DNA of 64,000 nt, taken from NCBI RefSeq assembly GCF_023283985.1, contig NZ_JAKIKU010000004.1:248001-312000 (forward strand). Direction: 5' to 3'. This document shows positions 28,803-38,438 of the stretch, one piece after another. This stretch comes from Shewanella electrodiphila (lineage in GTDB: Bacteria; Pseudomonadota; Gammaproteobacteria; Enterobacterales; Shewanellaceae). Numbering within the stretch: position 1 is the stretch's first letter; each line of letters opens with the position of its first letter. The notes under the pieces were generated by a model. The model ran no database searches. It had not been told where the DNA came from and was given only the letters and a program-made list of their open reading frames with translations. The position numbers and the translations under genes were made by a program.

Positions 28803-29774
28803 ATGATGGAAACAAATAGTACAGATTGGCGATATACGGTTATGCCGGCCGTGTTTACATGGCTAAAAGAATCAGAATCCGGTGCCCTTGAACTTGACCT
28901 TGCTGCAACACAAAAATACGCTGCAGCTATTTTAAAAGTTCAAGGAAAGGGCGGAAGCAGAATGGGGGGACTTGTCGGCTCAGGTACTCTAGGTGAGAAT
29001 AGCTACCTAAGCTCTGAACAGCGTCTTTCTTTACTTGAAGCCCTTTCTGATGTTGCTAAAGATTACAATGTCCCATTGATCAGTGGAGCGGCGGCAGAAA
29101 CTAAAGAAGAGCTTGCCACAATCGTTAAAGAGCTAGCGGCGGTTGGAGTGGATACAGTAATGGTGATGCCACCAAAAACTCAGGAAGTCCCTTCTGATGA
29201 AGAAATGTATGCGTACTATGAGCTTTCTGCAATAGCTGCAAAAGAGGCAGGCATAACCATTATGCCTTATAACAACCCTGATGCAGCCGGGTATCATGCA
29301 CTTTCAACCGATCTTCTTAGAAGACTTGCAGCGCTACCTGAAGTAACAGCTCTTAAAATATCGACAACTGATGTTTCAACTATTGAAACGCTGACGTTAG
29401 AAGACAAAGATCTAAAAATCTTGGCAGGTGTTGACACTGTAACAGTACATGCAGGGCTTGCTGGAGCATGCGGTGGCATTACAGGTGTAGGTTGTATCTT
29501 TCCAAAAGCTAGCGTTAGTATGCAGGAGTATGTTAATAAAGGCGAATGGGCTGAGGCAAACAAAATTTCTCAGGCTATGAATTCCATATCATATCTTGAT
29601 GCGCAGCCGCTACTTATGGAATACCTTAAGTTTGCTTACGGTATTCACCATAATGATGCTGATGGTGGACTTCGTACTCTTGGTAAGAAATTAACTCAAC
29701 AGCAAATTGACGATGTACGTGCAAGATATATTTTGGCAAAAGAAAGACTAGAACTTCTGGATTTAATAGACTGA
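28803..29774 (+). CDS. DapA-family aldolase/deaminase (probable hydroxyproline-pathway enzyme)
   Basis: A 323-residue class I aldolase-fold enzyme of the dihydrodipicolinate synthase family. The Schiff-base Lys185 (ALKIST) and Tyr156 (MPYNNP) are present. The usual glycine-rich GGxTGE motif is altered to GSGTLGEN near residue 60, so it is not a lysine-biosynthesis DapA. Beside a 4-hydroxyproline epimerase, an FAD amino-acid dehydrogenase and an aldehyde dehydrogenase, the best guess is 1-pyrroline-4-hydroxy-2-carboxylate deaminase or a related lyase. AAGGG precedes the ATG. A terminator follows. Confidence 0.8.
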   Translation: MMETNSTDWRYTVMPAVFTWLKESESGALELDLAATQKYAAAILKVQGKGGSRMGGLVGSGTLGENSYLSSEQRLSLLEALSDVAKDYNVPLISGAAAETKEELATIVKELAAVGVDTVMVMPPKTQEVPSDEEMYAYYELSAIAAKEAGITIMPYNNPDAAGYHALSTDLLRRLAALPEVTALKISTTDVSTIETLTLEDKDLKILAGVDTVTVHAGLAGACGGITGVGCIFPKASVSMQEYVNKGEWAEANKISQAMNSISYLDAQPLLMEYLKFAYGIHHNDADGGLRTLGKKLTQQQIDDVRARYILAKERLELLDLID

Positions 29775-29798
29775 TCCTTTCAAATATTAAATAACACC

Positions 29799-29823
29799 AA
29801 ACCCCGTTTTTACGGGGTTTTTG
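29799..29823 (+). terminator. Rho-independent terminator after the DapA-family gene
   Basis: AAACCCCGT pairs with ACGGGGTTT around TTTT and is followed by TT. Confidence 0.9.
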
Positions 29824-29919
29824 CGCCCTAACCCAGCGTAAAATCTCGCGTTGTTCTAATCTAATTCCACCGTACACTTAATTTTGAGACCGTATTGTTA
29901 ATAAATTAAGAGGTTTACT

Positions 29920-30087
29920 ATGAGTCTGAAAAAATCACACAAGTGTTATCCGCAAGTATTTAAAGATGAAGCCGTCTTGATGGTGCTTGAACAAGGCTAC
30001 AGTGTCGCCGGTGCAGCACAGTCGCTTCAGGTTGGCACAAGCCTGCTTTACAAGTGCACGAGTCAGCCCACCAAGGTATCGCTCTAG
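29920..30087 (+). pseudogene. IS3-family transposase OrfA fragment
   Basis: A 55-codon frame starts MSLKKSHKCYPQVFKDEAV and continues EQGYSVAGAAQSLQV, the HTH region of IS3-family OrfA proteins. It stops soon after LLYK, so most of OrfA and all of OrfB are missing. It lies directly before an IS256 remnant, suggesting nested insertions that have decayed. Confidence 0.75.
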
Positions 30088-30121
30088 AAGATCCTAGAGA
30101 GTCAAGGATAGGCAGATACTC

Positions 30122-30960
30122 ATGAATATTAAAGATATAGAAGCTTTCGCTAAAGAAGCCGCTAAAGCATAAAAACACCAGATGACTTAAACCCATTTAA
30201 TCAGATGCTCAAAAAGATTACCGTTGAGGCTGCGCTTAATGCCGAAATGGATGAGCATCTCGGCTACAATAAACATCAGCAAATCCACTTCAGCCAAAAT
30301 CCACTTCGGCCAATAGTCGCAACGGCAAGACCAGTAAGCGTATACAAACCGAGGATGGTCAGTATGTGCTTGAAACACCTCGTGACCGAGAAGAAGGTAG
30401 CTTCGAGCCTCAACTCGTCAAGAAACACCAATCAAGATTCACCTCAATAGACGATAAAATATTATGATTCTACACCCAAGGTATGAGTACTCGCAATATC
30501 GTTCAAGCCTTTGATGAGTGGTGTGGCGTAGAGATTTCACCCACATTAGTTTCTCGGGTAAGGAATGCCGTCATAGAGCAAGTCGTTGAGTGGCAAAACC
30601 GTCCTCTGGATGCGATTTAGCCCATTGTTTACCTTGATTGTATTGTCATTAAAATTCGCCAGGATAAGCGTGTTATCACTAAATCTATTTTTCTGGCCCT
30701 AGGGATTAACCTGGAAGGCCATAAAGAACAAATGGGGCTTTGGATAGCTGAAAATGAAGGGGCTAAGTTTTGGTTGGGCGTGTTAACGCAGCTACAGCAA
30801 CGCAGGGTGGAAGATATTCTTATTGCCTGTGTTGATGGTTTAAAAGGCTTTCCTGACGCGATAAATGCCGTTTACCCTAATCCCCATATTCAACTCTGTA
30901 TCGTCCATATGGTCAGAAATTCATTGAAATATGTATCATGGAAAGACTATAACACTGTCA
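30122..30960 (+). pseudogene. IS256-family transposase, frameshifted and 3'-truncated
   Basis: Pieces of one IS256/Mutator transposase are readable in order across frames: MNIKDIEAFAKEAAKA, a stop/frameshift near 30170, MLKKITVEAALNAEMDEHLGY, YVLETPRDREG, MSTRNIVQAFDEW, then after an in-frame TAG near 30618 IVYLDCIVIKIRQDKR, LIACVDGLKGFPDAINA and IVHMVRNSLKYVSWKDY. The last third is missing. The first Asp (LDC) and second Asp (CVDG) of the DDE set are seen; the final Glu region is lost. It cannot encode an active enzyme. Confidence 0.88.
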
Positions 30961-31030
30961 ACCGTCTTCATTCGAAGACGGCCAGCCTTTGCTGAAAAGT
31001 CTTGACACTCGACATGAAATTCAACAAGAC

Positions 31031-32335
31031 CTAGCCAAATCGATCAATCCTATAATCACTGATATCCATATCGGTCGGCAGCCCTGACATCGCTTGACTC
31101 ACCAGCTTGGCTGTTATGCCTGACCAGGTTAATCCCAAATGCTGATGACCAAAAGAGAAGAATACATTGGCATGATTTGGACTGCCTCCCAATATCGGTA
31201 AGCTATCAGGTAGTGACGGTCTAAAGCCCATCCAGCGCTCACCATCAGCTACGTTAGCGCCAGCAAATAGCTCAGGCAGTAGCGCCTTACCATGTGGAAA
31301 CAGGCAATCTGCTCGAGCGTTAACTAAAGGTGCTTGTAACCCACCGAATTCGACGGTACCCGCAAGCCTAGTTCCCTCAGACATTGGGGTAATAATAAAC
31401 TTGCGATTATAGGACGCGACTGGGCGAGTTAAACTACTTATTTGTGGCATCATCAAGTGATATCCACGCTCAGATTCAAGGGGCACACTATAGCCTAACT
31501 GCTTCACTAGCGGTTTAGACCAAGCGCCTGACGCTATCAGCAATTTATCTGAAGTAAGCTTTTCCCCGGTTTGTAAGCGCATAGTGACTTTACTATCGCC
31601 GCTGATACTGCTGCCACTACAGTCGGAATACTCGTTTTCTATCGACGTCAGCTCTTCAGTGAGTATTTCCCCTCCGAGTGCGATGAATTTATTCGCAATG
31701 GCTTGGCAAAGTTGGTATGGGTCCTTGGTATGGCCTACGTGAGTAAAATATAATCCATGACTGATATTATCACTCAAACTTGGCTCTAATTGCCTAACTT
31801 CATTCCCCGTAAGCATCCTCACTTTAACGCCTGCACCCAAATAGTGTTCATACTCGTTAGTCACAACCTCAATGGGCGTGCCTTCAAAAACCAGTAAACT
31901 GCCGTTAAGCGTCACGAATTCAGAGCATCCACAAAACTCCGTGAGCGCGATTAACGCCTCAATAGATTGCTCATTGAGTCGTTTAATAGCTTGAGCGTTA
32001 TGGGCTCTTTTACTTGGCAACATATTGACTAAAAATCGCATAAACCAAGGAGCTGCTTTGACAAAATAGCGAGGTTGAATACGAAATGGCCCTAAGGGGT
32101 CGATTAACATCCCTGGCAATTTGGGCAACATCGCAGGATCGGCTAAGGGAAACACCTGCTCGGTGGCAAAGTGGCCTGCATTACCTTTAGAAGCGCCTGC
32201 GCCAATCCCCTCTTTATCAATAATTTGAACCTTGTGCCCTGCTCTTTGTAACTCGATACCCGTTGCCAAGCCTACGATACCGGCGCCGACAATTGTCACC
32301 GTTCCTTTAGTGGCGCTCATTGTGCTCTGACTCAT
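31031..32335 (-). CDS. FAD-dependent D-amino-acid dehydrogenase (DadA-like; probable D-hydroxyproline dehydrogenase)
   Basis: A 434-residue DAO-family oxidoreductase. The Rossmann FAD-binding motif is VGAGIVGLATGIELQRAGH at residues 16-34, and the C-terminal FAD contact is FFSFGHQHLGLTWSG. Size and the KGNAGHFATEQVFPLA segment fit DadA-type membrane-associated dehydrogenases. In this island it would oxidise cis-4-hydroxy-D-proline, made by the epimerase at 34364, to the pyrroline substrate of a deaminase. This specificity is inferred from context. It lies between an IS256 relic and a proline racemase-family relic. Confidence 0.87.
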   Translation of the reverse strand: MSQSTMSATKGTVTIVGAGIVGLATGIELQRAGHKVQIIDKEGIGAGASKGNAGHFATEQVFPLADPAMLPKLPGMLIDPLGPFRIQPRYFVKAAPWFMRFLVNMLPSKRAHNAQAIKRLNEQSIEALIALTEFCGCSEFVTLNGSLLVFEGTPIEVVTNEYEHYLGAGVKVRMLTGNEVRQLEPSLSDNISHGLYFTHVGHTKDPYQLCQAIANKFIALGGEILTEELTSIENEYSDCSGSSISGDSKVTMRLQTGEKLTSDKLLIASGAWSKPLVKQLGYSVPLESERGYHLMMPQISSLTRPVASYNRKFIITPMSEGTRLAGTVEFGGLQAPLVNARADCLFPHGKALLPELFAGANVADGERWMGFRPSLPDSLPILGGSPNHANVFFSFGHQHLGLTWSGITAKLVSQAMSGLPTDMDISDYRIDRFG

Positions 32336-32385
32336 AATCTCTCTCTAGTAATATTCAGTGGTTAAATGCCAATGAAAACTGCCCG

Positions 32386-33300
32386 CTAACGAAGCATAAA
32401 CCCGTGTTGGCATGGATCATCAGGGCCGACAATAAACTGATGACGACCGGTTATATATCAGTGACCTAACACTTTAAAGGACCACCGCTTTTTTACCACA
32501 ACACTCACTTTCTGAAGTCACACTGACCATCATTCTCCATCGACAATATTTTCTATCATCAAGGTTTCATTGAGCATCACTGCGTCTTTAGCATGTATAG
32601 TGCAATACGGCCCGCAACGCCTGTGCCCGTTGGCGAACTATCCACCTCTCCATCAGCAAAAATACAAGACGAGAGTGCGCTAATTTATCTGTGACTTTAT
32701 TAGACGTAAATATGGTGCCATAGAGAAAACTCAAATCTATTTCCCTTGGGTACACTAAGGAGTGGGATACCATGACCGCCAACGTGATACGCCTCCCCAT
32801 ATCAATCAGCTGGGCCACATTCTCTTGGTCACAGGAAATAGCCTAGGCATCAACATAGGCATAATAAGCGCCACCAAAACCGATGTCATACTCAACCTCA
32901 CCAAAGCCTTCGACCATCACGCTGCAGCCTAACGAATCAACCCTGGAAGCAACGTTTAAGAAACTGGCATGAATTCTCCCTTGGCTGTCTCGACGAGCCG
33001 TTGCGGTGATGAGTCCAGCTGGCGCATCAATTCTTATCACTCTTGGCTCGGCCTCGAGTGCTATCGCCCCCGCTTCACCAGTGACTTTAACCAAAGCGAG
33101 AACGCCGAGACCACACATGCTGACACCCCCTTCGCTGCGCATAAATAACACTTTAAAATCAGCACCTTCTGTGAAAACAAATGTCAGTAAAGCCCCATGC
33201 ATACCAGCATGTATACGGGGTTCATGCATCAACAAACTACGATAACTGTCTATGTGTCGAGTAACATATTGTCCTATCTCAAGTATAGTCCCCCCCCCCC
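32386..33300 (-). pseudogene. Proline racemase-family relic, probably trans-3-hydroxy-L-proline dehydratase
   Basis: The minus strand holds ordered family pieces in several frames: [20 protein letters not shown] and [11 protein letters not shown] (first catalytic Cys) at 32843-33285, IDMGRRITLAVM and FLYGTIF, then in another frame [20 protein letters not shown] near 32610, and finally TGRHQFIVGPDDP ending at a TAG at 32386. A stop at 32841 and several frameshifts break it. The N-terminal ~50 residues are lost at a C11 run. The second catalytic Cys is Thr (SPTGTG), as in trans-3-hydroxy-L-proline dehydratases. Confidence 0.8.
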
Positions 33301-33599
33301 TCTATTTAGGGATAACCAGAGGAAAAAATCCTTATGGCCCTCCCTTCTGTGTGCATCAATTCTCTAAGATCTCAGCAGGAAGATCGCTCAACCCCATGGC
33401 AGGCTCGTTTATTACTACCTGCATAAAATATATTATATTCTCATATAACGTAGACGATTAAATTTGAAAGAGGGGTTTTATTTCCCGAAACATTGTATAC
33501 AATATACTGTAGATTTTCAAAACAAGCCAAATGCATACGCATTGTTCTGGTTAATGATATTTTTTTATAAATTATAACAAGCGCATTTAGGTCCTAGAC
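33286..33599. other. Gene-free region with C11 run, AT-rich promoter and a GntR-type palindrome
   Basis: This stretch has an 11-base C homopolymer (33290-33300) at the truncated 5' end of the proline racemase relic, then non-coding sequence. An AT-rich promoter-like segment (33430-33560) carries the palindrome at 33493. Confidence 0.6.
33493..33502. promoter_or_regulatory. GntR/FadR-type operator palindrome
   Basis: TTGTATACAA is a perfect palindrome fitting the FadR-subfamily consensus t.GTa-N(0-1)-tAC.a. It lies 97 bp upstream of the decayed DapA-family gene. The GntR/FCD regulator at 37116 is the obvious candidate to bind it. Confidence 0.5.
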
Positions 33600-34244
33600 A
33601 TGAAAGTAAATTGCCAAGGTGTTTTCCCAGCTATCTCAACTCAGTTCAATGATGATGATTCAATTAACGATGAATCTAATGCGCGCATGAGCGAAGATCT
33701 TATTAAAAATGGTATTGATGGCATAATTGCCTTAGTCACAATGGGTGAGAACCCATCACTTAGCCCTCAAGAAAACCGTAAATTTATCAAGCACACTGTA
33801 GAAACAGTCAATGGTCGTATTCTTGTACTTAGTGGTTTTACTGAAAATACTGCAGAATTTGAATCTCAATATGCTAAAGATATTGAGCAGTTAGGTGTTG
33901 AAGATATCGCCCTAGAAAACCTGCTATTGAAAGCGACAGGTTGGATTTCTGGCCGAGAAAACGTCTTTCCACGTGAGTCAATTACCCTATTAAAACTGGC
34001 TCGTGCACGCCGTATTGAGCAAGCCCGTAAGATTTATCACTGGTTCATACCTCAGTTACTTTTAGATATAATTCAAACACTTGTACAGTGCGTTAAATTT
34101 GCAGAACAACTTTTCGGACGTGGTAGTGAAAATGTCCGTTTGCCACGCATGAGCTTAACTGGTAATGAGCGTGCTTATGTTTAAAAGCTCATTCAAGAAG
34201 CAATGAATACACGTATTAACCTAAACAAATACAACCTAGATTAA
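33600..34244 (+). pseudogene. DapA-family gene with internal deletion and premature stop
   Basis: Residues 1-~103 are a normal DapA-family N-terminus (CQGVFPAISTQFNDD, VTMGENPSLSPQENRK, VLSGFTENT). From about residue 104 the frame jumps to the family's C-terminal region (LLLKATGWISGRENVFPRES, GSENVRLPRMSLTGNER). Roughly 110 residues including the catalytic Tyr and Lys are missing, in frame. A TAA at 34182 ends the frame, while 19 more family-like codons continue to a TAA at 34242. It is a second, dead copy type rather than a duplicate of the 28803 gene. Confidence 0.8.
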
Positions 34245-34363
34245 GCCGTCTCAGCGTTGCTCTTAACCGCGGTAGTTTTCATTGACGTTTGTTAATTTAA
34301 GCCTCCGCGATGGCATAATAATGATGGGTTTTCCCACGATAAAGGAAATGGAGTCAAGTAAAA

Positions 34364-35365
34364 ATGTTAAAAGGAACTTACTTTTGCATCGATGCACATA
34401 CCTGCGGTAACCCGGTTCGTCTGGTCACAAGTGGCCATCCGGAACTGAAGGGTCATACCATGAGTGAGAAACGCCAACACTTTCTCAATGACTATGATTG
34501 GATCCGCCAAGGATTAATGTTCGAACCTAGAGGCCACGATATGATGTCGGGGGCATTTTTGTATCCGCCATGTAGTGATAATGCCGATGCGTCTATCTTA
34601 TTCATTGAGACAAGCGGCTGCCTACCTATGTGTGGCCACGGCACAATAGGTGCCATCACTGCAGCTATCGAATCTGGTCTGCTGATCGCCAAATCCCCAG
34701 GGAAACTCACAATTGATGTACCTGCGGGTCAGATCAATATCGAGTACCTACAAACAGGTGAAAAAGTTGATTGGGTGAAGATTTACAACGTCCCAGCTTA
34801 TTTAGCACATCAGGATGTAATTTTGGATATACCTGAACTCGGTCCACTCAAAGTCGATGTCTCTTATGGCGGCAACTATTATGTCATCGTTGAACCACAA
34901 GCAAACTTTCCCGGCTTAAGGGAGTGGACAGCGGCTGACATTCTTCGCTGGAGCCCAATCATACGCAACATTGCTCATGAGCAATTAACCTGTATTCACC
35001 CCGACGATCCTACGGTATCTGGGGTGTCCCATGTCCTCTGGACTGGCGGTACCATCACTGAAGGCTCAAATGGTGCTAATGCAGTTTTTTATGGCGATAA
35101 AGCCATAGATAGGTCTCCTTGTGGAACCGGGACCAGCGCACGTTTAGCCCAACTTTATGCTAAAGGGAAATTAAATGTCGGTGACAAATATACCCACGAA
35201 AGCATTATAGGCAGCCAGTTTATCGGCTGTATTGAGTCATCCACCTTCGTTGGTAGTCATCGTGGCATCATGCCAAGTATTCAAGGATGGGCCAGGATTA
35301 CCGGTCAAAATGCCATAACCATCGATGACAGTGACCCATACGCTTTCGGTTTCCAAGTGAGTTAA
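34364..35365 (+). CDS. 4-hydroxyproline 2-epimerase (proline racemase family)
   Basis: A 333-residue cofactor-independent epimerase converting trans-4-hydroxy-L-proline to cis-4-hydroxy-D-proline. Both catalytic cysteines are present: Cys90 in MCGHGT and Cys253 in RSPCGTGTSARL. The N-terminal FEPRGHDMMSGA segment is also typical. The ATG has GGAAATGGAG upstream. The aldehyde dehydrogenase gene follows 59 bp later on the same strand, forming a catabolic operon. Confidence 0.92.
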   Translation: MLKGTYFCIDAHTCGNPVRLVTSGHPELKGHTMSEKRQHFLNDYDWIRQGLMFEPRGHDMMSGAFLYPPCSDNADASILFIETSGCLPMCGHGTIGAITAAIESGLLIAKSPGKLTIDVPAGQINIEYLQTGEKVDWVKIYNVPAYLAHQDVILDIPELGPLKVDVSYGGNYYVIVEPQANFPGLREWTAADILRWSPIIRNIAHEQLTCIHPDDPTVSGVSHVLWTGGTITEGSNGANAVFYGDKAIDRSPCGTGTSARLAQLYAKGKLNVGDKYTHESIIGSQFIGCIESSTFVGSHRGIMPSIQGWARITGQNAITIDDSDPYAFGFQVS

Positions 35366-35424
35366 TACACAACTAAAAATGTCTATTCCATACAGATGTC
35401 GGCATAGACTTAACAGGGATCAAT

Positions 35425-37002
35425 ATGACAAATTCAGTGACGAACGATGTGACTTCAACAATAACTGGGCAGCACTTTATCAACGGCTGTTGGACTGGTG
35501 ATGCAAATGCATTTAACAGCTTTAATCCAGTCACCAATACCCCACTTGACTGGCAGTTTGCCAATGCCAATCAGCAAGAGATAGATAAAGCCGTCAAGGC
35601 TGCTCAGTCAGCTTTTTGCCAATACAGAGCGAAAAGCCCGGTTCAACGTGCAGATTTTCTAGATGCTATTGCCGATGAGTTGCAAATAGATATAGCGATC
35701 ATAACCACAGCTGCGAACCTTGAATCAGGTCTGCCTATGGCACGCGTCCAAGGCGAAACAGGCAGAACTTGTAATCAATTACGATTATTTGCTGCGACAT
35801 TGCGTGAGCCTCTCGATCCGAAATTTGTCGATGTTGCTAATCCTGAGCGTGCACCATTACCAAAAGCGGATACCCGTTTAAGCGTATTGCCTATCGGACC
35901 TGTTGCCGTGTTTGGTGCGTCCAATTTCCCATTAGCCTTTTCAACCGCAGGTGGCGACACCGCATCAGCCCTCGCCGCGGGCTGTCCTGTCATTGTTAAA
36001 GGGCATCCAGCGCACCCAGCGACCAGTGAACTCGTCTCTCGTGCTATAGAAAAAGCCATTATTCGTTGTGATATGCCCGCTGGCGTATTCAGTTTAGTCC
36101 AAGGTGCGACACCAAACGTGTCCACCATGTTAGTGAGTCACAGCGGTATTAAAGCCGTTGGTTTTACTGGTTCATTAAAAGTCGGTCGAATTCTAGCGGA
36201 CTTATGTGCAGCTAGGCCGGTGCCAATCCCTTTTTATGGCGAGTTAGGCTCAACTAACCCTCAGTTCATACTCAGTGATATTCTAGCGAGTAACGCTGAA
36301 AAACTGGCTGAGACACAAGTTCAATCAATGATCATGGGTCATGGTCAATTCTGTACCAGTCCAGGCGTTGTTATTGCTATCAAAGGTGCAGCATTAAACC
36401 GCTATATTGCCACGATGGCTGAGACCATTGCCGCTTTGCCAGCATCGGCCATGCTGACACCAGGCATTGCTTCAAGCTATCAGTCACAAGTTGATGCTTT
36501 ATTAAAAAGTGACAACGTTGAGCTTATTGCCCAAGGACAATCTGCAGAGGCCAGTCACCTCACCTGCCCAACAGCTGCGCGAGTGAGCGCACAAGCCTTT
36601 CTTTCATCAACGCAACTACAGCAAGAGATCTTTGGACCTTGCGCTGTCATTGTTGAATGTAGCGATGCAGCTGAAATGCTAACGATTGCCACAGAACTAG
36701 AAGGTCAACTCACCGCGACGATTCATGGCCACGAAGCAGAACTTGCACAAAGCCAACAACTCATTGAAGCCGTTGCCTTTAATGTTGGGCGTATTATTTT
36801 CAATCAGATGCCTACCGGAGTTGAGGTGTGTCACTCTATGAACCACGGTGGGCCTTACCCAGCCAGTACTGACAGCCGTACAACTTCAGTAGGCAGCCAA
36901 GCAATGAAGCGCTTTGAGCGTCCAATTTGTTATCAGAACATGCCTGAATCTTTACTCCCTAATGATTTAAAAAATGATTCCGTAAAAATCATCAACTTTT
37001 AA
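35425..37002 (+). CDS. Aldehyde dehydrogenase (alpha-ketoglutarate semialdehyde / 2,5-dioxovalerate type)
   Basis: A 525-residue NAD(P)-dependent dehydrogenase. Catalytic Cys lies in GHGQFCTSPG near residue 311 and the general-base Glu in ELGSTNPQF near 273. The FGASNFPLAFSTAGGDTASALAAGCPVIVKGH segment contains the nucleotide-binding Asn and Lys. Length and these motifs fit the alpha-ketoglutarate semialdehyde dehydrogenase group, the last step from hydroxyproline to 2-oxoglutarate. It is co-directional with the epimerase and ends at a strong terminator. Confidence 0.9.
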   Translation: MTNSVTNDVTSTITGQHFINGCWTGDANAFNSFNPVTNTPLDWQFANANQQEIDKAVKAAQSAFCQYRAKSPVQRADFLDAIADELQIDIAIITTAANLESGLPMARVQGETGRTCNQLRLFAATLREPLDPKFVDVANPERAPLPKADTRLSVLPIGPVAVFGASNFPLAFSTAGGDTASALAAGCPVIVKGHPAHPATSELVSRAIEKAIIRCDMPAGVFSLVQGATPNVSTMLVSHSGIKAVGFTGSLKVGRILADLCAARPVPIPFYGELGSTNPQFILSDILASNAEKLAETQVQSMIMGHGQFCTSPGVVIAIKGAALNRYIATMAETIAALPASAMLTPGIASSYQSQVDALLKSDNVELIAQGQSAEASHLTCPTAARVSAQAFLSSTQLQQEIFGPCAVIVECSDAAEMLTIATELEGQLTATIHGHEAELAQSQQLIEAVAFNVGRIIFNQMPTGVEVCHSMNHGGPYPASTDSRTTSVGSQAMKRFERPICYQNMPESLLPNDLKNDSVKIINF

Positions 37003-37021
37003 TGACTAGCGTGAAGAAATT

Positions 37022-37052
37022 AAATAAAGGGAAACAGAGTTTCCCTTTATTT
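37022..37052 (+). terminator. Rho-independent terminator of the epimerase-dehydrogenase operon
   Basis: AAATAAAGGGAAAC pairs perfectly with GTTTCCCTTTATTT around AGA, 20 bp after the dehydrogenase stop. Confidence 0.92.
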
Positions 37053-37115
37053 TAACCTGCTTTAACGGTAGCCTTGGATGGATAATAGAATAACAAAAAA
37101 ATCCAAACTGAAACT

Positions 37116-37787
37116 ATGAGCCGATTTACACCAATTATCCATAAAACGCGTACTCAAGTAGTTGTTGAGGTGCTTAGAGAAAAAATCCTTTCTGGTGATA
37201 TCGCTGCCGGTGAGCCCCTTCGTCAAAGTGCATTAGCTGATGAATTAAACGTTAGCCGGATCCCAGTACGTGAGGCGTTATTGCAACTTGAAGCCGAAGG
37301 CCTAGTAAAATTTGAAGCTCATAAAGGTGCGACAGCCACTGAGCTATCAGTTAATCAAGTCACTGAAATATTTGAGCTTAGAGCCCTAATCGAAACTGAT
37401 ATGCTCGCTAAAGCTATTCCAAATTTGCAAGAAGAGCACTTTCTTCAAGCTGAAAAAGTACTCGACGAATTAGAGTCTGCATTCAAACACGAAGATGCGG
37501 TCAGCACATGGAGCGAGCTTAACACGCAGTTCCATACTTGTTTATACAGTGCTGCCGGACGCCCACATACGTTAGATGTAGTCCATGGCCTAAATACGAA
37601 CTGCGATCGTTATATTCGTTTGCAGCTTCTTCTGGCTCGTGGTATTCCCCGCGCAGAACAGGATCATAGGGATCTTCTTACTTATTGTAGAAACAGAGAA
37701 ACCGAAAAAGCTATTGAACTGTTACGCGCGCATATTTTGCATGCTGCAGATGCAATACGCAAGCTTGTCGCACAACAAGTGACATAA
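37116..37787 (+). CDS. GntR-family regulator with FCD domain
   Basis: A 223-residue transcription factor. The N-terminal winged HTH reads LREKILSGDIAAGEPLRQSALADELNVSRIPVREALLQLEAEG. The C-terminal all-helical FCD ligand domain has ELRALIETD and metal-ligand type His residues (NTQFH, ADAIRKL region). It is expected to control the hydroxyproline genes with a pathway intermediate as effector. A matching palindrome is found at 33493. It has its own start after a terminator, so it is separately transcribed. Confidence 0.88.
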   Translation: MSRFTPIIHKTRTQVVVEVLREKILSGDIAAGEPLRQSALADELNVSRIPVREALLQLEAEGLVKFEAHKGATATELSVNQVTEIFELRALIETDMLAKAIPNLQEEHFLQAEKVLDELESAFKHEDAVSTWSELNTQFHTCLYSAAGRPHTLDVVHGLNTNCDRYIRLQLLLARGIPRAEQDHRDLLTYCRNRETEKAIELLRAHILHAADAIRKLVAQQVT

Positions 37788-38438
37788 GTCACGAATAATG
37801 CATAGCCATATATGGACACTCCCGGCGAGTCTAGACAATAGGCTGCCTACCGAAGGCTTTTAACCTTGATTTTCTGCTAAACCATTCACACTTGCTGTTG
37901 TTATTGATTTCACTCATTTACAGCTTAAAGCGGTTGTACTGCCATATATACGGCTTAACAGTTTAACTGCGCCCCTAATGAATTCCGTACCACTGCACCG
38001 TTTAATTGTGAAACACCCATTTGGATTAATTTTATCCTTGGCCTTTCTGGCTTACATTGGTTGGATTGAGCCATTACTTCATCGTTTACAACAACCCTGA
38101 TGAGTTATTAATGTACTATCTCGCCACTCATATCACCCACTCGGGCTAAATGCCCTTGGCCAGACCGAGCTGTGCAAGATAGCGACAACGGTTTTAACAT
38201 GTACCATGATAGGCACCATACTGAGGCTGATACGGGGTTTGTTTTTGCAGCAATATCCACATCAACCTTGCTAAGCGATGGGCTGTAGCCACCACAGTAC
38301 AACACATGGTTTTTCGATCCCTAAACTGGGTTATCCACATGTCCAAGTCATGACTCTTCTACACAAATGTTTACCACAATGAACTTTGTTACAAATCGAT
38401 GATCAGATCAAGGGACTCAATCAACTTGCAGATTAATC
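37788..38438. other. Gene-free degraded region
   Basis: 651 bp with only short broken frames. A ~35-codon hydrophobic plus-strand stretch near 38000-38098 (GLILSLAFLAYIGWIEPLL) ends in a stop and may be a relic of a membrane-protein gene. I do not recognise any family. It borders a transposase fragment. Confidence 0.4.

Noticed and set aside
29626..29877. 83-codon minus-strand frame over the end of the DapA-family gene and its terminator
   Set aside because: It is antisense and crosses a strong terminator, without coding features.
30187..30450. Short frames in the IS256 remnant as independent genes
   Set aside because: They are pieces or antisense shadows of one broken transposase.
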